Source: Leptospira fluminis
Lineage (GTDB): Bacteria; Spirochaetota; Leptospiria; Leptospirales; Leptospiraceae
DNA: 64,000 nucleotides
NCBI RefSeq assembly: GCF_004771275.1
Contig: NZ_RQEV01000001.1
Location: 162,927 to 226,926, forward strand
Direction: 5' to 3'
Shown: positions 27,022-36,020 of the stretch, piece by piece
Layout: each line of letters starts with the position of its first letter
Numbering within the stretch: the first letter of the stretch is position 1
Program-made: the position numbers and the translations under genes
Notes under the pieces: model-generated
What the model was told of the DNA's origin: nothing
Seen by the model: the letters and a program-made list of their open reading frames with translations, nothing else
Databases searched by the model: none

Positions 27022-27594
27022 ATGCGCGATTTTACCGTACTAGTAACAGAGGCAGCCCGAGGGGATGAAACCGCTTTTACCGAATTGGTTTCCAGGTTCG
27101 AAAAATACGTCCGCAGCGAGGCCGGAAAACGGATCCGGGACGAAGCAAAGGCGGAAGATCTGACGCAGGAAGTCTTTCTCGAAACCTGGAAGGTGCTGCC
27201 TAATCTGAGACAGCCCGAGGCACTTCCTTTCCTACTCCGACGACTCGTAGTCAAGCACTCCGATCGCATTCTCAGGCGGAAGGATTTGATTTCGGGGGAA
27301 TTCCGTCCCGAAATCGCCGTCTCTTCGAATTCGGATCCGAATGAGGACCTCTGGAGAAAGGAGGTACTGCAAGCCCTGGAGGAACTCCCCTCCGAGGAGA
27401 GAGAACTCCTAAATCTCAGATATTTCGGAGAGTTGAGTTACGAAGAGATCTCGGAAAGAACGGGAATTTCCGGAGGAAACCTGAAAAATCGTCTACGAAG
27501 AAGCAAAGAATTATTGAGAAGAAATCTGCTGACCAAATCGGATCGAAAAGAATGGCTAGAGGTCCTTCACAAACCTATGGCCATCGCCTCTTAG
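27022..27594 (+). CDS. ECF-type RNA polymerase sigma factor
   Basis: Sigma factor of 190 residues of the extracytoplasmic-function class. Region 2 is visible as DETAFTELVSRFEKYV through EDLTQEVFLETWKVL, which binds core polymerase and the -10 element. Region 4 is ELPSEERELLNLRYFGELSYEEISERTGIS with its helix-turn-helix for the -35. No anti-sigma gene is adjacent. Instead a clpP paralogue starts eight bases downstream. A CGTCTA at 26995-27000 resembles an ECF -10 box but lacks a matching GGAAC box at correct spacing. The target regulon is unknown. Confidence 0.9.
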   Translation: MRDFTVLVTEAARGDETAFTELVSRFEKYVRSEAGKRIRDEAKAEDLTQEVFLETWKVLPNLRQPEALPFLLRRLVVKHSDRILRRKDLISGEFRPEIAVSSNSDPNEDLWRKEVLQALEELPSEERELLNLRYFGELSYEEISERTGISGGNLKNRLRRSKELLRRNLLTKSDRKEWLEVLHKPMAIAS

Positions 27595-27602
27595 AAAAAT
27601 CT

Positions 27603-28202
27603 ATGGAAACACCCGTTTTGCCCGAAAACCTTCCTCTCGGAATCCGCTTGGACGAAGGCCATCTCAAGGAAAGAAAAATATTCCTTTGGGGCCAAGTAGA
27701 CGACGCGACCGCCAAACATGTGGTCGACAGACTCCTCTATCTTTCTTCGGAAGACCCGAAAAAGGACATCACCTTGATCATCAATAGCCCCGGAGGAGCA
27801 AACACTTCCGGAATGGCGATTTTAGATACGATGAAAGCCGTCCCGAACGATATTCGAACTGTATGCATGGGTTTGGCGGCGAGTTTCGGCGCCTTGCTTC
27901 TTCTTTCCGGAACCAAAGGAAAAAGATCCGCTATGGCCCACAGTCAAATCATGCTTCACCAACCTCATGTGCCCGGTCGCTTGGAGGCAAAGGCAACCGA
28001 TCTAGGAATCTTCGCAACCATGGTGGAACGCGAAAAGAAAGAGATCAATAGAATCATCTCGGAACAAACGGGACAAGCCTTGGAAAAAGTGGAAAGGGAT
28101 ACGGATCGCGACTTCTGGCTTTCGGCGGACGAGGCCGTGGAATACGGTATCTTGGACTTCGTTTTTAAAAGCTGGGTCCCTTCCGAAAAAGAGAAGGATT
28201 AG
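27603..28202 (+). CDS. clpP: ClpP-family serine protease
   Basis: Protease subunit of 199 residues. The tetradecameric ClpP degrades proteins fed by ClpA, ClpC or ClpX ATPases. The catalytic Ser94 lies in GLAASFGALLL, the His119 in IMLHQP, and an Asp in ERDTDRD near 168, followed by LSADEAVEYGILD, so the site looks complete. I start at ATG 27603, which gives the usual short N-terminus. An in-frame ATG at 27552 lies inside the sigma factor gene. Leptospira genomes usually carry more than one clpP, and this copy diverges somewhat from housekeeping ClpP. Coupling to the sigma factor gene suggests a shared stress response. Confidence 0.9.
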   Translation: METPVLPENLPLGIRLDEGHLKERKIFLWGQVDDATAKHVVDRLLYLSSEDPKKDITLIINSPGGANTSGMAILDTMKAVPNDIRTVCMGLAASFGALLLLSGTKGKRSAMAHSQIMLHQPHVPGRLEAKATDLGIFATMVEREKKEINRIISEQTGQALEKVERDTDRDFWLSADEAVEYGILDFVFKSWVPSEKEKD

Positions 28203-28203
28203 A

Positions 28204-29103
28204 TCAGATATATCCGGAAAGGCACCAGGCGCAGATCCCGAAATGCGCGGGAATTTCCGAGACCACTCGTAACGGAACGTCCGCAGGAATCGATGGAAAG
28301 AAAATCCGGTCGTCCACAGTCCTTCCGCAATGCTTGCAGGTGGAAAGTTTCCATGGCTCTAGAGTCTCGGTAGGTGTTCCTATGAAATGATCCGGGAAGG
28401 GCCTCACCTCTTCGTCCTGACTAAGTCTCTTCGTTAAGGATTCGTATTTTTCTCCGAAAGGAAGTTCCGCTCGAAATACGTGTTCCCCGTCCGGCGTATC
28501 GAATCGTAATAAACTGGGCCGTATTCCGATTTCTTTAAATTGTACCAAGGAAAGAGCAAGGCCGATCTGTCTTCCTTCCTCGTCAAACGGGTAATCCTCG
28601 TAATAGTCGGAAACGTTCTGATAGGACTTCGCGCGGGAAAGATATTCCGTCAGATCCTCCTCCGATTCGGAAGGAACGATCGCGTTGTTAGAAATCTCCA
28701 CGGCAATCCCCGTAGGATTATGGGAGAGTACTGTTCTAAGATAAAATCCTTGTTCTTTTAACAATGAGCGGGCGGACATAGGATCCGAAAAATCCCAGGA
28801 TCGCCAGAACTCCTCTTCTCGTTCCAGGAGAGTATCCGACTCGCTCGAATTCCATCCTTTAGTTCTGAAATAGGAATCCAGGCAGTTTTCCTGGTGCGCC
28901 CGTTCTAGTAACGTGGACAAAAGGGAAAGCAAAGGGGAAAGAAGATCCGACTTTTGGTAGAATTCCAGACAAAACCGAAGATAGTTCTCCAGATTCGTCT
29001 TATAGGTACCGGAAAGTACGATACCGTGGAGGATGATTTTTTTTCCCGCCTCCATTGCCTGAATCAGGCGATTCCATTTGGCAAATTCGAGGTTCATTTG
29101 CAT
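28204..29103 (-). CDS. Hypothetical protein with C-terminal four-cysteine motif
   Basis: Protein of 299 residues that I do not recognise. It is cytoplasmic by appearance, helical in the first half. A middle stretch SHNPTGIAVEISNNA near residue 128 recalls ATPase-fold N boxes, but no other kinase motif follows. The C-terminal end has CKHCG and, about 35 residues later, CAWC, a probable zinc ribbon. The ATG start is followed by a second ATG two codons later, and neither has a strong ribosome binding site. It is convergent with clpP with one base between them. No role can be assigned. Confidence 0.7.
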   Translation of the reverse strand: MQMNLEFAKWNRLIQAMEAGKKIILHGIVLSGTYKTNLENYLRFCLEFYQKSDLLSPLLSLLSTLLERAHQENCLDSYFRTKGWNSSESDTLLEREEEFWRSWDFSDPMSARSLLKEQGFYLRTVLSHNPTGIAVEISNNAIVPSESEEDLTEYLSRAKSYQNVSDYYEDYPFDEEGRQIGLALSLVQFKEIGIRPSLLRFDTPDGEHVFRAELPFGEKYESLTKRLSQDEEVRPFPDHFIGTPTETLEPWKLSTCKHCGRTVDDRIFFPSIPADVPLRVVSEIPAHFGICAWCLSGYI

Positions 29104-29187
29104 CCGGGGATAGCAGTCGCTCTCTCCAATAAAAAGTATCGGGTTTCGATAATGCCTGTCGCCTTTTTTTTCGCGACGAAACCGGAT

Positions 29188-29233
29188 AAAAAAACCCCGA
29201 CCTCGGCAAAGAGAAACCCTTTACCGAGATCGG
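29188..29233 (-). terminator. Rho-independent terminator downstream of pgi and the small gene
   Basis: Read on the minus strand, a 15-base stem (29219-29233 with 29197-29211, two G-U pairs) closes a seven-base loop and is followed by GG and seven T residues (29188-29194). It lies about 100 bases past the end of the small membrane protein gene and would end the pgi transcript. Confidence 0.85.
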
Positions 29234-29331
29234 TTACAATACGGTGCTACGTTAGTTTTGATAAGTACGCGGAGATCTTTCCCCGATTCCAATACAACGA
29301 ATCACCCGTAACGAAACGAGCAGGATTTCGA

Positions 29332-29676
29332 TTAGGCCGAAATCGGAGGGGGAATGTTCAGAAGATATTGGGCGAGAAGTTTACAGAATCGGAATGGAAA
29401 TCTATCTTGGCGGGACGTTTTGGAATCGAGCAGCCCGGGATTATGTATCTTTTGAGAATCGAAACCGTCGAACGAAAGCTCCGCCTTTTCCGAATTTTCG
29501 ATAAAGCTATCGCCGCTCTGATAGTATTGCGTCGCGGGTCCCGTAATGCTCGGGGTCGTCGTGGGAATTTTTTTTCCGGAATAAGGATTGGAATGGGTTA
29601 AATGCAGAAAAAAAAGCAAAGCCGGGAGCGCCAATCCGGCGAATATTAAACGAAAAGCTTTCCGTTCCTTTGCCAT
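29332..29676 (-). CDS. Hypothetical small membrane-anchored protein
   Basis: Open frame of 114 codons, 45 bases downstream of pgi on the same strand. The product begins with a positively charged end and a hydrophobic helix (residues 8-26), a signal peptide or anchor. The remainder is polar and rich in Ser, Thr and Pro, with no motif. The ATG lacks a clear ribosome binding site. A strong terminator about 100 bases past its stop supports transcription through it from pgi. Composition is not strongly protein-like, so it remains tentative. Confidence 0.4.
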   Translation of the reverse strand: MAKERKAFRLIFAGLALPALLFFLHLTHSNPYSGKKIPTTTPSITGPATQYYQSGDSFIENSEKAELSFDGFDSQKIHNPGLLDSKTSRQDRFPFRFCKLLAQYLLNIPPPISA

Positions 29677-29721
29677 ACTTCAAAGGCGATCAAAATCTTC
29701 CGATTGTCAAGTCCGAATCTT

Positions 29722-31062
29722 TCATATTCCTTTTGCTCTTAATTTTTCCCTTAGCTCCTCGAAGCCGGATTTTCCCAAAAGGGCGAACATATTTCTCTTA
29801 TAGGCCTCCACCCCCGGTTGGTCGAAAGGGTTTACGCCGGATAAGCTGCCGGAAATACCGCAAGCCAGCTCGAAAAAATACATTAGATTTCCTATATATT
29901 CCGGACCGGTATCCGGAAAACAAATTTCGATGCAGGGAACGTTTCCTTCCGAATGTGCGGCCAAGGTCCCCAAAATCGCCTGACGATTCACTTCCCTCAT
30001 CGGCTTTCCCGCCAAAAAATTCAAACCGTCCAAATCCTCTTCGTCCGCAGGAACCACGGGATCCGCGGATGCCTCTTCCGGACGCAGCACCGTCTCGAAT
30101 AAATTCCTTTCCCCTTCCTGAAGGTATTGCCCCATAGAGTGCAGATCCGTAGTCAAGTTGACTCCGGCCGGAAAGATACCTTTTCCGTCCTTTCCCTCGC
30201 TCTCTCCGTACAATTGCTTCCACCATTCGGTAAGAGTACTTAACGAAGGTGTAAAATTCGAAAGAACCTCTATCTTCCTTCCTTCGCGATAAAATCTGTT
30301 CCTCAAAACCGCGTATCTACAGGAAAGATTCTCTTCCGGTGAAGTTTTACTTAAAAGATGGTCCGCCGCATCTCGGAACCCGGCAGCAAAAGTACGAACG
30401 TCTATCCCTGCGATCGCTATCGGAACCAGGCCGACGGGAGTCGAAACGGAATACCTTCCGCCTACATCGTCCGGAATGGAGAATGTGGAAAACCCGAGAA
30501 CTTCCGACATTTTCCGCAAAGCCCCTTTCGCCGAATCAGTGGTTGCGATGACCCTTTGCGAGGCCCTGTCTCCGTATTTTTTCTTTGCGAGATTCCATAG
30601 CAGCCGGAACGCCAAGGCAGGTTCCGTCGTCGTCCCCGACTTCGATATTACGTTGATCGAAAATTCCCTGGTTTCCAGATATTTCAATAATTCGGAATGG
30701 TATCTGCCGTCCAAATGGTGACCGGCATATATGATCTCGGGGGAACCGATCTTCGGCCGGAAAAAATGCGGCTTGGTCGCGTCTATCACGGCCTTGGCTC
30801 CGAGATAGGAGCCCCCGATTCCGATCAGTACTACCGTTTCGGATTGGCTCCGGATTCGTTCCGCTTCCGATACGATTCTGTCGAGCTCCGAAGATAAAAG
30901 CCTTTGCGGGTAGCGGACCCATCCCAAAAAGTCGCTCCCCTTTCCCTTCCCCGAAATTAAATTCTCGAGCGCGCTCCCGGCGTCCTTCCACAATTCGTTT
31001 TTAGGATCCTTCCCTAAAAACTCGGAGGCAAAGCGATCTTTTAATTCCAAAGAAAAAGTCAT
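29722..31062 (-). CDS. pgi: Glucose-6-phosphate isomerase
   Basis: Glycolytic enzyme interconverting glucose-6-phosphate and fructose-6-phosphate. The protein is 446 residues, typical of the shorter bacterial group. Motifs are GIGGSYLGAKA near residue 80, the SKSGTTTEPA phosphate-binding loop, GGRYSVSTPVGL with the PGI signature, and the C-terminal GVNPFDQPGVEAYK carrying the active-site lysine. AGGA lies close before the ATG. The divergent galK gene starts 170 bases away. Leptospires use fatty acids as carbon source, so Pgi probably serves mainly gluconeogenesis for sugar nucleotides and LPS. Confidence 0.97.
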   Translation of the reverse strand: MTFSLELKDRFASEFLGKDPKNELWKDAGSALENLISGKGKGSDFLGWVRYPQRLLSSELDRIVSEAERIRSQSETVVLIGIGGSYLGAKAVIDATKPHFFRPKIGSPEIIYAGHHLDGRYHSELLKYLETREFSINVISKSGTTTEPALAFRLLWNLAKKKYGDRASQRVIATTDSAKGALRKMSEVLGFSTFSIPDDVGGRYSVSTPVGLVPIAIAGIDVRTFAAGFRDAADHLLSKTSPEENLSCRYAVLRNRFYREGRKIEVLSNFTPSLSTLTEWWKQLYGESEGKDGKGIFPAGVNLTTDLHSMGQYLQEGERNLFETVLRPEEASADPVVPADEEDLDGLNFLAGKPMREVNRQAILGTLAAHSEGNVPCIEICFPDTGPEYIGNLMYFFELACGISGSLSGVNPFDQPGVEAYKRNMFALLGKSGFEELREKLRAKGI

Positions 31063-31232
31063 ACGTCCTACCGATCCGGGCAGAATACCGACAGGTTCCC
31101 GGATAGCAAGGAAAAGATGCGGATTCGAAATTACGAGTTTCTACTTCTAGGAATAAAAGAGGCTTGAAATTCGGGACTCCCTTACGATCCTAAGCGGCTC
31201 CGGATTCGGTCGGTCGAAGCCGGAAAGCTTTC

Positions 31233-32396
31233 ATGCAAGGTCCAAAAACAGAAGAACTGATCCGCATTTTGAATTCCCTTCCGCAATCCCAGATGGCCGG
31301 ATCGATCCGTCTTTTTTCGGCCCCTGGCAGAATCAACATTATCGGCGAACATGTGGATTATGCCGGAGGAATCGTTTTACCTGCCGCCATCGATTTCCGA
31401 ATCTCCGCGGCGGTCCGTACCAACGGAACGAATCTTTTCCGGATTTATTCTTTGGATTACGATTCCTGGAAAATCTCCGAAACGCTTCAGTATGACCCGA
31501 TCCAAACCTGGTCCAATTACGTTTTGGGAGTCGTATCCGAAGCGGGAAAGATAGGCTTACCCGTTCCGGGATTCGATCTTGCGTTCGGAGGGAACATTCC
31601 CCAAGGAGCCGGACTTTCCTCGTCGGCGGCATTGGAAGTGGTAACAGCCTATTCCCTTTCGGAACTTTTCGGGTGGAATCTTTCCAAGACAAAGATCGCA
31701 CTCTTAGGACAATCCGCCGAAAACCGATTCGTAGGAGTCAACTGCGGAATTATGGACCAGTTCGTCATCTCCGTGGCGAAGCCGGAGAGCTGTATTTCTT
31801 TGGATACGGAGACATTGGAATACGAGTATATTTCGTTGGAATGGAAGGATTGCGAATTAGTTCTCATCGATTCCAAAGTAAAACATAGTTTGAAAGACAG
31901 CGAATACAACGATCGAAGAAAGGAAACCGAATCTGCCTTGGAAAAACTCAAGAAAATCCGACCGACATTGACTTCTCTGTACCATGCCGAGGAGGAATGG
32001 CTGGACGAGTCAAAGGAACTCACTCCCCGGGAAATGTCCAGAGCTCTGCACGTAATCGGAGAGCGCAAAAGAACGCATAACGTGATTCGTAGCTTGCAAA
32101 AAGGAGACGCCATTGAGGTGGGAAAATCCCTGTATTCCTGCCATGACTCCCTTTCTCGCCTCTTCGAGGTCTCCTGTCCGGAAACGGATTATATCGTGGA
32201 TTGGATGAAAGGAAAGGGAGTCATGGGTGCCAGAATGATCGGTGGCGGATTCGGAGGTTGTGTTCTCGTATTGGATCGGATCGGACGCGGGTCTTCCCTT
32301 TTTTCCGAATGTAATGACGCTTATTCCCGGAAATTCGGCGTTTCCGCTGACATTTATCCGATTAAAATTTCGGAAGGAGTCCGCGAAGAACGCTGA
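31233..32396 (+). CDS. galK: Galactokinase
   Basis: GHMP-family kinase of 387 residues that makes galactose-1-phosphate from galactose and ATP. It shows the galactokinase signature APGRINIIGEHVDYAGG (about 30-46), the GHMP ATP motif GNIPQGAGLSSSAALEV, GVNCGIMDQF with the catalytic Asp, and the C-terminal GARMIGGGFGGCV. No galT or galE is adjacent, so it may feed cell-surface polysaccharide synthesis with genes elsewhere. It diverges from pgi. The family call is firm, though other GHMP sugar kinases with galactokinase-like signatures cannot be fully excluded. Confidence 0.92.
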   Translation: MQGPKTEELIRILNSLPQSQMAGSIRLFSAPGRINIIGEHVDYAGGIVLPAAIDFRISAAVRTNGTNLFRIYSLDYDSWKISETLQYDPIQTWSNYVLGVVSEAGKIGLPVPGFDLAFGGNIPQGAGLSSSAALEVVTAYSLSELFGWNLSKTKIALLGQSAENRFVGVNCGIMDQFVISVAKPESCISLDTETLEYEYISLEWKDCELVLIDSKVKHSLKDSEYNDRRKETESALEKLKKIRPTLTSLYHAEEEWLDESKELTPREMSRALHVIGERKRTHNVIRSLQKGDAIEVGKSLYSCHDSLSRLFEVSCPETDYIVDWMKGKGVMGARMIGGGFGGCVLVLDRIGRGSSLFSECNDAYSRKFGVSADIYPIKISEGVREER

Positions 32397-32495
32397 CGGA
32401 AGAGAAAAAACGGTCGAAAAATCCCCAGACAAAACGCAGACTGTTCGACGAGCCGGTAAATCCAAACTAAACCCGGAAAGAATCGTTCGGAAATT

Positions 32496-32915
32496 ATGGC
32501 GGAAACTCCCTTTAATTTAGATAGCAAGGAATTCGATCATGATGCGCCCGAATTGGGGGTTTTTCTGGATCCGAATCATACCCCGCTTGGACTCCCGCAA
32601 GACGCGGTGGTAGTAAGGATAGCGGGAGAAATCAATCTGTATTCCGCACAGATCATGAAGGAGAAATTCTTTCAACTCCTGGATCGCGGTTTCCTGTATC
32701 TTTTGGTGAATATGGAGAACGTGAAATACATAGATTCTTCGGGTCTCGGAGTATTTATGGCGACGCATTCCCGTTTGGTTAAAATGGGAAAAGGTGGGAT
32801 CGCGGTTTTTTCCCCTTCTTCTCAAGTGAATAAGATCCTGGAACTCACCAAACTCAAAAGTCTGATCAAGGTTGGCACCACCTCCGCCGAAGCCTGGAAA
32901 TTACTCTCGCCTTGA
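32496..32915 (+). CDS. STAS-domain anti-sigma factor antagonist
   Basis: Protein of 139 residues of the SpoIIAA/RsbV type. In this class the unphosphorylated form binds an anti-sigma kinase and frees the sigma factor, and PP2C phosphatases reactivate it. An N-terminal extension of about 35 residues precedes the STAS fold. The phosphoacceptor is Ser81 in YIDSSGLGVF, equivalent to the SpoIIAA site. No anti-sigma kinase gene is adjacent. The uracil-DNA glycosylase gene overlaps its stop by four bases. It is a plausible substrate for the phosphatases at 1945-5474, which is inference. Confidence 0.92.
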   Translation: MAETPFNLDSKEFDHDAPELGVFLDPNHTPLGLPQDAVVVRIAGEINLYSAQIMKEKFFQLLDRGFLYLLVNMENVKYIDSSGLGVFMATHSRLVKMGKGGIAVFSPSSQVNKILELTKLKSLIKVGTTSAEAWKLLSP

Positions 32916-33535
32916 GGATGTCCCTACCTCTAGAATTCCAAAATCATATAGAGACCCTTCTCCATTGCAGATTATGCCCGAAGATGGAGGGAAATCCTGT
33001 CCAAGGCTGCATCCCGAACGCGAAGATCATGAGTATAGGTCAGGCCCCGGGGATACACGAAGAAAGATACGGAAGGCCCTTCGCGTATACCGCCGGAAAG
33101 ACTCTCTTCAAATGGTTTTCCTCCATCGGCGTCGAAGAAGAACTATATCGATCGAAAGTGAATATGGCGGCCGTCTGCCGCTGCTTTCCCGGAAAAGCGA
33201 AAAGCGGAGATCGAAAACCGGATCCTTCGGAAATCGAAAATTGTTCCGGTTTCCTGGCCTTCGAGGTCAGATTCAACAAGCCTGAATTAGTGATCCCGAT
33301 CGGGAAACTCGCGATCGATCAATTGCACGATGAGAAAAAATACAAACTCGAGGACGTAATCGGAAAAAAATTCAGAAGAGAGTTTCATGGCATAGAGCTG
33401 GATTGGATCCCTCTTCCCCATCCTTCCGGTTTGAACGTTTGGAACCATACTCAGGAAGGAAAAATCCTGATCGCCAAAGCGTTGGACCTGATCCGAAAGC
33501 ACCCCGCTGTCGAGCGTGAGCTCTTAAAATTCTAG
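32912..33535 (+). CDS. Uracil-DNA glycosylase superfamily protein (Fe-S type)
   Basis: DNA repair glycosylase-like protein of about 207 residues from the family 4/5 branch. Motif A is IGQAPGIHEERYGRPF, motif B is LPHPSGLNVWN, and cysteines CRLC, a following Cys at QGC, and CRC could hold a 4Fe-4S cluster. It removes uracil, or related deaminated bases, from DNA. The start is either TTG 32912, overlapping the STAS stop, or ATG 32918; the two differ by two residues. It is convergent with a small helix-hairpin-helix protein gene. Exact family and substrate range are uncertain. Confidence 0.85.
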   Translation: MRMSLPLEFQNHIETLLHCRLCPKMEGNPVQGCIPNAKIMSIGQAPGIHEERYGRPFAYTAGKTLFKWFSSIGVEEELYRSKVNMAAVCRCFPGKAKSGDRKPDPSEIENCSGFLAFEVRFNKPELVIPIGKLAIDQLHDEKKYKLEDVIGKKFRREFHGIELDWIPLPHPSGLNVWNHTQEGKILIAKALDLIRKHPAVERELLKF

Positions 33536-33549
33536 GAAAGAAATTCGGT

Positions 33550-33813
33550 TTAATCCTTCCAATTCCACCATTTCGTCCGATTTGGATCGGGATCGGAAGT
33601 CGCCGAAACGTAAACGGCGCACCGAAAAACGTACAACATGCAGCGGTCAACCTTCGCCCCTTGCAGGACGCAAAGTTCGTCATAGAGTTTTTCGGGATTG
33701 CGGCCCGCCAGATCCTCTTTTCCGCGGACGCCTAGATTCCACAAGTCCTCCGCGATCACCTTTCCCACTCCCGGTAAAGTCCTGAATTCTTTCAGTACAG
33801 CCTTGCGCACCAT
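33550..33813 (-). CDS. Cdd1-like helix-hairpin-helix protein
   Basis: Small protein of 87 residues. FRTLPGVGKVIAEDLWNLGVRGKEDLAG is a helix-hairpin-helix that binds DNA or mediates contacts, followed by LYDELCVLQGAKVDRCMLYVFRCAVYV. This matches the family named pathogenicity locus Cdd1, found widely in bacteria with unknown biochemical role. Both cysteines of DRC and FRC are present as in the family. It converges with the glycosylase gene, leaving 14 bases between stops. The name should not be read as evidence for virulence. Confidence 0.85.
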   Translation of the reverse strand: MVRKAVLKEFRTLPGVGKVIAEDLWNLGVRGKEDLAGRNPEKLYDELCVLQGAKVDRCMLYVFRCAVYVSATSDPDPNRTKWWNWKD

Positions 33814-34059
33814 GAAAACTTATGCTATAAAAATCCCCGAGAAAATCAAGTATTTGCAACCGTTTGTCCAATTCCTTTTTTTTCGGGACGTAAATCGGAA
33901 AAGAAACGTTCTGCGCCGCTTTCGGATTCGCAAGCGCGATTTCCGGCGATTTCTCTGAACAGACTTGCATAAGCGAAAAGAAAATATATCCTGGTTTGAA
34001 CCTGTAAAGTTCTGTCGTCTCATCATCGAGATTCGTATAAACTGTTAGAACTAACGATT

Positions 34060-36018
34060 ATGAATGTAAGAATGTTCCGGAAAGCGGTTTTATCCTTTTT
34101 CTTCCTCACGGTTTTATCCTGCGGAAGTTCCGTCGCCGTCAGGCCGGCCGCCGGCATCGCCGGAAACTACGATTATCTGCACGACGTCGTTATGCAAAAA
34201 TTACGGGAAAGAAGTAGGCAGGAAGAAATCGTAGGCATAGGTTTCGCGATTACCGACAGCTCCGGAAAATCCATCGTAGGAGGGTTAGGAAAAGCCTCAT
34301 CCGAACGGTCGGTTCAGGAAAACACCATCTTCAAGGTAGGATCCCTTTCCAAAATATTCACCGGGATCGCGGTCTTACAATTGGCGGAAAACGGAAAAGT
34401 GATCCTGGACGACCCTGCCGAGAGATATATTCCCGAATTGAAAGGCGTATCTTCCCGGTTTCCGGAAGCGAAACCGTTTACGGTCCGCCAACTTCTCACG
34501 CACCATTCCGGCTTACCTTCGGACGTATTCGAAGATTGGATGCTATCCGATCATTCTTTGGATAAATCCCCTTACAACGAACTGCCTCCCCTTTTACAGG
34601 GCATCCACCTCACACGTCCCCCGAATACCGCGTTCGCCTACAGTAATCTGGGTTTCTCCCTCTTAAGCATCATCGTGGAGAGGACAAGCGGTTATAGTTT
34701 CGAGGAATATATGAGGAGATTCGTGTTCGACCCGGCGGGAATGAAGAACACGAGTTTTTTCGACGATTTACCCGAGGCTCAAAAATCCGAAGGTTATTCC
34801 GGATGGCTGTGGAAGACGGAAACCAAGGTCCCGAAACTCAGGGATTTGGCGGCTACTTCATTATCCACGACTCCCGAGGATATGAATTCGTTTATCAAAG
34901 CCTTATTTACGAAGGCCGGTAAGGGAAATAAGTTGATGACCGGCAGAAGCCTTTCGGAATTCTACGAAAAACAAAATAGAGGCATAGAGAGAGACCTGGA
35001 TTTCGAGATCGGCCTCCCGCTATGGAGATTCCTGGACACTCGTGGAAATCTCCTGTTCGCGGGACACGGAGGAGACCTTCCCCCTTTTTCCTCCTATCTA
35101 CTTCTGGATCCGGAAAACCAAACCGGAGTCTTCTTGGTTTCCAATACTTTAAGTAGCGGATCGACGGGACTGGAGGAACTCGCGATCGAATTCCTATCCA
35201 CACTTTCCGAAGTCAAAACCGGACGTAGGCAAAGTCTTCGCATAAAAACGAAAATAGAAAAAAATCCCGGACCGGAGCAGATCAAAGTGTGGAAGAAATG
35301 GGAAGGATATTACGCCTCTCCTTTCGGTTTACACAGACTCGAGTTCGGGAAAAAAAATCCCAAGCTCACGATGTTCTCCTCCGAGTTTTCCCTCCAACCC
35401 CTGATGAACGGGGATTTCTTGCCGAAAATCCCGACACTCTTCGGGTTGTTCGACCGGGATCGTGAAAACCTGGATAAGATTCGGATCTCTCTGCACGAAT
35501 TCGCTAAGCAACCCGCCCTTGCCTTTTCCACCACTCAAATCCCGAAGGGAGGAATGTTGGGTCTTGCGGAGAAAGTGGAGCCTTATCCTCTAACCTCCGA
35601 GTGGCAGGATAGAATGGAAACCTATAAACCCGAGTGCGCCGACCCGGAAGATATATTAGAAAAACTGCAATTTTCTTACGACGAAGATACCGGATTCATA
35701 ATGATGAACATGTCCTTAAGAATCCCCGGTGTCGCCAACCATTCGGTTTTTCCCGTCAGGCCCCTGGGCAAGAATACTCTGATCGTACTAGGCCACGGAA
35801 GAAACCTAGGGGATACCTTGAGTTTCGAGTTGGACGAAAAAGGAGGAGAACTTCTGACCTATTCCGGATACAGAATGAAAAAAGTGAAATTACACCACGA
35901 GACCTCGCGTGTCCACCTTCCCCCGAGCAAGACGGCGTGTACTTCCAATCGGACACTTTCGCGTTTGTTAAAAAACCTGCACCTGCACACTCTGAGTATT
36001 TCCAGGCAGCGGGAATGA
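34060..36018 (+). CDS. Beta-lactamase-fold serine hydrolase lipoprotein, 3' end probably frameshifted
   Basis: Penicillin-binding-protein-like serine hydrolase of 652 residues. The signal ends TVLSC, so Cys21 should be lipidated. The nucleophile motif is Ser95-Leu-Ser-Lys98, the second motif is YSN in FAYSNLG near 190, and GHGGD probably replaces KTG near 335. A beta-rich C-terminal domain follows. The last 32 codons after the C run at 35920-35924 give an atypical Ser/Arg/Leu-rich tail. The -1 frame gives a natural end (QDGVYFQSDTFAFVKK) stopping at 36041. One missing C, real or a sequencing error, would explain this. Substrate unknown; an esterase or D-amino peptidase is possible. Confidence 0.85.
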   Translation: MNVRMFRKAVLSFFFLTVLSCGSSVAVRPAAGIAGNYDYLHDVVMQKLRERSRQEEIVGIGFAITDSSGKSIVGGLGKASSERSVQENTIFKVGSLSKIFTGIAVLQLAENGKVILDDPAERYIPELKGVSSRFPEAKPFTVRQLLTHHSGLPSDVFEDWMLSDHSLDKSPYNELPPLLQGIHLTRPPNTAFAYSNLGFSLLSIIVERTSGYSFEEYMRRFVFDPAGMKNTSFFDDLPEAQKSEGYSGWLWKTETKVPKLRDLAATSLSTTPEDMNSFIKALFTKAGKGNKLMTGRSLSEFYEKQNRGIERDLDFEIGLPLWRFLDTRGNLLFAGHGGDLPPFSSYLLLDPENQTGVFLVSNTLSSGSTGLEELAIEFLSTLSEVKTGRRQSLRIKTKIEKNPGPEQIKVWKKWEGYYASPFGLHRLEFGKKNPKLTMFSSEFSLQPLMNGDFLPKIPTLFGLFDRDRENLDKIRISLHEFAKQPALAFSTTQIPKGGMLGLAEKVEPYPLTSEWQDRMETYKPECADPEDILEKLQFSYDEDTGFIMMNMSLRIPGVANHSVFPVRPLGKNTLIVLGHGRNLGDTLSFELDEKGGELLTYSGYRMKKVKLHHETSRVHLPPSKTACTSNRTLSRLLKNLHLHTLSISRQRE

Positions 36019-36020
36019 GT

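Noticed and set aside
28954..29601. Open frame of 215 codons on the plus strand
   Set aside because: It runs across a clear minus-strand terminator and two minus-strand gene ends, with no ribosome binding site and atypical composition.
34060..36018. Beta-lactamase conferring resistance
   Set aside because: The SxxK and YxN motifs are shared with esterases and peptidases. Length, lipobox and extra C-terminal domain do not match resistance enzymes.
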